From contig CM031595.1 of the NCBI GenBank assembly GCA_018398815.1, positions 46,644,667-46,708,666 of the forward strand: a stretch of 64,000 nucleotides of DNA, in the 5' to 3' direction. The notes under the pieces are model-generated. The model was not told the DNA's origin and searched no databases. It worked only from the letters and a program-made list of their open reading frames with translations. Numbering within the stretch: position 1 is the stretch's first letter; each line of letters starts with the position of its first letter. A program made the translations under genes and the position numbers. Source of the stretch: Conus ventricosus. Taxonomy: Eukaryota; Mollusca; Gastropoda; Neogastropoda; Conidae. Shown here piece after piece: positions 59,960 to 64,000 of this stretch.

Positions 59960-60240
59960 GAACCTAGTCTTTCCAACACCGTCTGCAGTGCTTGCTCTGC
60001 AACGTCTGACCACTCGACCACTGCGGTTTCCCTGCCTTGACCAAATCACTGAGAGGGCTCGTGATTGCAGCAAAGTTTGGGACAAACTCCCTATAGAACC
60101 CAATAAAACCTAGCAGACTCCTGACTTCTGTTTTGGTCTTTGGTCTCTCTGAATTCATCATCTTTCTACCTTTCCTCTTTCCGGCTGCTTTGTGTCGCCT
60201 CCGACAACAAAACCTAGGAACTCCTACTGTCTAGCCCTTC
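59960..60240 (-). pseudogene. Reverse transcriptase remnant (end of palm to thumb)
   Basis: Only the C-terminal part remains: EFLGFVVGGDTK (60235-60200) and, after a frameshift, KTEVRSLLGFIGFYREFVPN (60140-60080), the Gypsy thumb signature. The fingers, palm and YxDD box are absent: the linker after integrase passes to EFLGFVVGG within about 80 bp, so at least 450 bp have been deleted. Confidence 0.85.
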
Positions 60241-60349
60241 ATACAGTGACACATCCCTGTATGACTCTTCTGGAAACTCAGGCAACAAAATCTCCCCTTC
60301 TTTGCTGGGTCTCTTTCACCTCATCAATGATTGCTGCTGCGCTTATGTG

Positions 60350-61052
60350 CTGAGTCTCACGCTGATATATTTGCGGAGAAAATTCGCATGGAAAAGTTTT
60401 AGTTTCCCATTCACATCAATCCGGTAATCCCGATCTACCTTTTCAGTGATGGTGAATGGTCCCTTCCAATGCCTCAGCAGCTTGTGTGATCCGTGGGAAG
60501 CAGTACCAGGACTTGATCTCCGCCTTGAGGGATTGCTTCCTCACCTTCCTGTCATATTGCTTCTTCTGACCGACCCTAGCCTCCTGCAAACCTTCCTTTG
60601 CAAACTTGTATGTCTCATACCTGTGCCTACCTTTGGAACAGGGCGAGATTGGGCTAATCAGATCAACAGCCACTCTCCTGAACGGTGTGTCAATTAAAGG
60701 GGGATGTTTAAGAGGCGCTTCCTCTTCACCCCTCTTGTGGCTGACCTTTGACACACGTCACATGACATGCAGAAACGTTTTTATGTCTGCCCTTGCTCCC
60801 GGCCAATGAAAATCATCAAAGACTCGGTCAGCCGTTTTACCGGTGCCGAGATGAAATCGCCATGAGCGACTCGTGACCCACTGACATGACAGTGTCACGA
60901 TAACATGCTGGTACCTCTAACTGAGTGGTCACCTTACCTGTCTTCCCCTTGGTGAACACTCGGTACAACAGCCCGCCTTTCACAAGAAATTCTGTCTCAC
61001 CTCCTCTAACCTCCTGTTTCTCTCCACCTCTTGCCAACTCCCAAGACTTCAC
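60350..61052 (-). pseudogene. Integrase, core deleted
   Basis: From high to low coordinate: the zinc-binding part with TVMSVGHESL (60880) and later FHWPGARADI (60815), where the cysteines are lost or frameshifted; the start of the DDE core with FRRVAVDLISPISP (60680, first D); then a jump to the late core (FAKEGLQEARVGQKKQYDRK near 60560); then the GPY/F-type module with WKGPFTITEKVDRDYRID and KLFHANFLRKY (60470-60360). The second D and the E of the catalytic triad are deleted. The frame ends at a TAA near 60345, before the RT remnant. Confidence 0.85.
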
Positions 61053-61199
61053 GAGCGAGGGTCTTGTTCCTGCGCTGCCCTAAACTCATCAGGCGACACA
61101 TCTATGCCCGACTTCCTTCCTGGAACAACTAACGGTTTAACAACCTTTTCCTCCTTCTTGCTCCGTGTTTGAACTGCTCCCCTGTAGCAGTCAACAACT

Positions 61200-61460
61200 C
61201 AGGATCCCCTGGATCCCTTGCACCTGGAATATTCCCAATGATCAAATCATGAAGGGGTTTCTCCATCACCAGCGCAGACAACTCGCCTGAGAAGTAAGGG
61301 GTACGTACTTCTATCTTAGCAACTGGAAAACTCCCTCACAGTGCATCGATTAGAGTACAGGTCTGGATTTGCCCTGTCAAATCCCCTTTATCGACCAGCG
61401 TTGTTCGTACTACCCCGCATGAACAACCAGTGTCTCGTAACACTTTCACCCTCTGCTGGC
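61200..61460 (-). pseudogene. Aspartic protease remnant
   Basis: The active-site motif VLRDTGCSCGVV (D-T-G at 61434-61426) and the later hydrophobic-G motif HDLIIGN (about 61250-61231) are both present with typical spacing of about 60 residues. One stop lies between them. The position after the gag zinc knuckle and before integrase is the normal one for a gag-pol polyprotein. Confidence 0.8.
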
Positions 61461-61559
61461 CAATCCACCCTTCTTCCATGGTAACGAACCATCAGCCTAG
61501 TGCCCTCCATCCTGACACTGACTGCTGTCCAGTGCTAGCTATAAGCTGCACTCCACCCT

Positions 61560-62032
61560 CTTCAGACTGAATCCCTTTTGGTTCCACTGCAGGTCGTTTC
61601 CCCTTTACGACCCTTATCCACCTCTTGCAAGGCTGCTGCCTTCTGGAACCTCATGCGACAATCCCTCGCCACATGTCCCTTCTTGTGACAAATGAAACAC
61701 CTAATGTCCTTTTGCCCTTCCTTCTGCCCCACCACTGGGTTTGCAGACTTTGCAGAAAACTCCCCTGGTCTCCTTGCACTCTTTCTCACCTGTGCCTAGC
61801 ACCTGTTTCTCCTGCACCTTCGTGCCCAAACGTGCCTCTCTATACACCTCTGCGAACTTCAACAACTCCCCTGCTGTCTCTGGCTGTCTCTCTTTCAAAT
61901 GTATGGTTAACTCAGGGCCGCAACCTGACAAAATCTGTTCTTTCATAACTAGCTCTTTCAATTCAGCGACCTCCTTCTCGTACCACTCAACTCTAATTGT
62001 TGTTCAATAGGGTGGTTCTTTTCTTCCGCCAT
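61560..62032 (-). pseudogene. Gag remnant with SCAN-like segment and CCHC zinc knuckle
   Basis: The likely start is the ATG at 62032-62030 (MAEEKNHPIEQQLE). After a frameshift comes a SCAN-like helical segment with MKEQILSGCGPELTIHLKER and ETAGELLKFAEVYREAR (61945-61850). A zinc knuckle CFICHKKGHVARDC (C-x2-C-x4-H-x4-C) lies at 61706-61665. Most of the N-terminal and central capsid is missing between start and SCAN-like part, shown by the spacing of under 30 codons. It would package RNA in an intact element. Confidence 0.8.
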
Positions 62033-62040
62033 TATATCTC

Positions 62041-62426
62041 TTTTTTTTTTTTTAACAAGATTTTATTACTACGACAGCCCAACTGGTGGTTTCCGACACG
62101 AGTGACGTAATAGCACAATCCTATGAATGATAATATTAGCTTGGGGGAACGTAATTAGTTTTTATAAGACGCCCAGCGCCTGACCCAACTATGAGAGCGA
62201 ATTATAGGAAATCTGTGCGAAATGAGTACTCTGGGGCTGAAATGCCAAGCCTAGTATTACTATCTTGGAAGCAATGCCAAGCCTAGTATTTAACTATCTT
62301 GGGAACATACAGTAAGACAACCCTTGTCTTAGGATTACAACACTTGAATCCCACCCAGCTTCCCCTCTGAGAAGTTGACAATTATAATAAAAGGGCCAGA
62401 ATATCCTGGCAGGCTCGCCAAAAAAT
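62041..62426 (-). other. Leader with candidate primer-binding site
   Basis: On the minus strand TGGCGAGCCTGCCAGGAT begins at 62420, six bases inside the 5' LTR border. It starts with TGG as a tRNA 3' CCA complement should. I cannot name the tRNA. A T-run (62040-62052) marks the other end of the leader. Confidence 0.55.
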
Positions 62427-64000
62427 TGTCAACCTCGGTGTAATGTCAGTGGAGGAAGGACTAGCGCACAGCCCAAACACACTCACAGCTTGCTTACAAT
62501 CTCATTCATATATCAATTTCATTCGTCACATCAAACCACTAGTAAAGTCTATAACTTTACTATACATGATCATAGAAAGAACCTCAATGCATATAGAATC
62601 AAATGAAATAAAACATTCTCTCTTTCCCGAACTTCACAAAATCATTTATCTAAAACATCATTAACTAACCCGGGTATAAACAGATTTCTACTTTACCTGG
62701 CCAGGTGATCTTAACTATTCACGAATCACTGTCTTTTCTTTTCTTTTCTTTTTCTTTTCACTGTCACTTTCACAACACGACACAACTGCCGGCACTGGTG
62801 TTGGTCTGGTGGCGCCTGGTCAGGTGAGACTGTTGGCGTTGGTCTGTGGTTCTGCTTGGCGAAGTGACGCTGCCAGGTATGAGGTCGAACCCCGGTTAGG
62901 GTTAGAACAGTGACTATCAACATCGATCTGTTCTCCTTTCTTTCTTCCTGCATTAACGCATTTGCACTCTCTCTCTCTCTCTCTCTCTTCTAGTCTGCTC
63001 TTATCAAATGGACATGGTTGCTTTTCTTTTCTTTTTTCTTTTCTTTCTTTTCTTCTTCATAAATTAGCAACTCTTTCTCTCTCTCCACATCTCTCCTCAG
63101 TCCTTCCTCTGCAGACTATCTCATGCTAATCTCTCAACTTGGTTCTCTTCTCTCCTCATCTCTCTCTCTCTCTGCCCTTCTCTCCTGCAGAGCTCCACTC
63201 AGAACCTCTCTCTCCCTCTCTCTCTCTATTCGTTCTTCCCCTCCTTCTCCCGTTCTCTCCCTCTCTCTGCCTTTTCCCTCGTGCAGAGACTACACCTAAA
63301 CCTCCTCATCTCTCTGTCTCTGTTCGTTCTCATCTCCCTGCCTTCCTGTAGGCGAGAGCCTACTCTCCCGAAAATCCTCCCTCTCTCTCTCTCTGTCTGT
63401 TCGTCTTCTTCCCCTCGTTCTCCCGTTCTCTCACTCACGCATTCCTTTATTCGTTCGATCTGTCCAAAAACGGGCGAGTACCATTGGTCAGTATTTTTAC
63501 CCCCGACACCCGAGGTTGTCTCCCTCTAATTCCATTGGATGTTCAAATCATGACAGTCCCGTCTACACGCCTTACTCTCTGTGGTGGTCAATTGGTCATT
63601 TAATTGATTAGCCAGATTTCACCCCACCCACACACTACCTTCCCCCCTTCCCTACTTCACTGGCGCGGTGTGGCTTAAGTGGTGGACACTGGTCAATCTA
63701 AATTGGCCAGCTGAGTCTGGGTAGGCACCACGACGTCCGAGTAACAATGACGTTGGTTCCACAAAGTGGCTAGATGAGCTTGAGCTCGGCTCTGCGACTC
63801 GTCTCGCTAGACATCGAGGCGTCGGTCAAAGCTGCTTAGCCCGTATAGCCGGACAGACCGTCTTCCTGAAGCCTCTCCGCTAAGCTTAATTGGCCGGACC
63901 CGACCCATGGGCCCGTCTTTCTGACGCCTAGAATGTTTGAGTTTGGACTTAGGTCCGAACAAATTGACTGGCGACTCCCCAAGTTAGGTTGTTCCTCCCA
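62427..64000 (-). repeat. 5' LTR (partial, cut by window end)
   Basis: Begins TGTCAACC at 62427 and follows the left LTR to its base at about 58942. About 40 bases, including the outer terminus, lie beyond the window. Differences from the left LTR are mostly one-base indels (for example near 62514, 62626 and 62670). Confidence 0.9.

Larger units (their letters stand above)
57370..64000 (-). mobile_element. Ty3/Gypsy-class LTR retrotransposon, Gmr1-type order, internally deleted
   Basis: Two direct repeats (57370-58983 and 62427-64000, the latter cut by the window end) flank an internal region of 3443 bp whose coding traces are on the minus strand. Reading down the coordinates they are gag, protease, integrase, RT and RNase H. 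Integrase before RT is the Ty1/Copia order, but the RT, RNase H and integrase sequences are of the Gypsy type. This combination defines the Gmr1 group. The gag has a SCAN-like capsid segment, also a Gmr1 trait (the vertebrate SCAN domain is considered derived from such gags). Large parts of gag, integrase core and RT core are missing and frames are broken, so this copy cannot move by itself. Confidence 0.85.

Overview
The window looks like intergenic and intronic nuclear DNA from a repeat-rich metazoan, most likely a marine mollusc and probably a gastropod. I infer this from spliced exons with GT/AG borders, tRNA-derived SINEs with a tail of the type seen in molluscs (about 500 bp, ending in an ATT run), several decayed LINE types, dense AC/CT microsatellites and very long minisatellites. 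There is no operon structure and no prokaryotic gene. The species assignment is inference. Many single-base indels, including between near-identical copies, suggest that part of the sequence is an imperfectly polished long-read consensus.

Layout. (1) 0-4.6 kb holds the 3' end of one plus-strand gene I cannot name (three candidate exons, last one with a stop at 4211), next to a 954-bp non-autonomous DNA transposon and a small foldback. (2) 4.8-6.1 kb is a minus-strand LINE fragment (end of endonuclease to reverse transcriptase). (3) 6.1-16.6 kb is mostly unique non-coding DNA with one SINE and many simple repeats. (4) 16.6-40.9 kb is a head-to-tail array of four diverged copies of a unit of about 5-6 kb. 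Unit II is split by a 6.2-kb cluster of other elements: a LINE RT fragment, a 633-bp tandem repeat carrying hammerhead ribozymes, a triplicated 52-bp repeat with a CRE palindrome, 480 bp of polypyrimidine, and a second LINE fragment. (5) 40.9-47.3 kb is a continuous minisatellite field with 30-bp and then 41-bp periods, invaded by a LINE 3' fragment. (6) 47.3-57.2 kb contains two oppositely oriented copies of one SINE and several short tandem arrays. (7) 57.37 kb to the window end is one LTR retrotransposon in minus orientation with 1.6-kb LTRs. It belongs to the Ty3/Gypsy class but has the order gag-protease-integrase-RT-RNase H, as in the Gmr1 group, and is internally deleted.

The two strongest findings are a pair of complete type I hammerhead ribozyme folds, one in each monomer of the 633-bp tandem repeat at 22.7-24.0 kb, and the Gmr1-type pol order of the LTR element. 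A third is that the four copies of the large unit have each grown a different minisatellite from homologous seed sequence. No cellular pathway can be reconstructed; the only host gene evidence is the C-terminal part of one protein.
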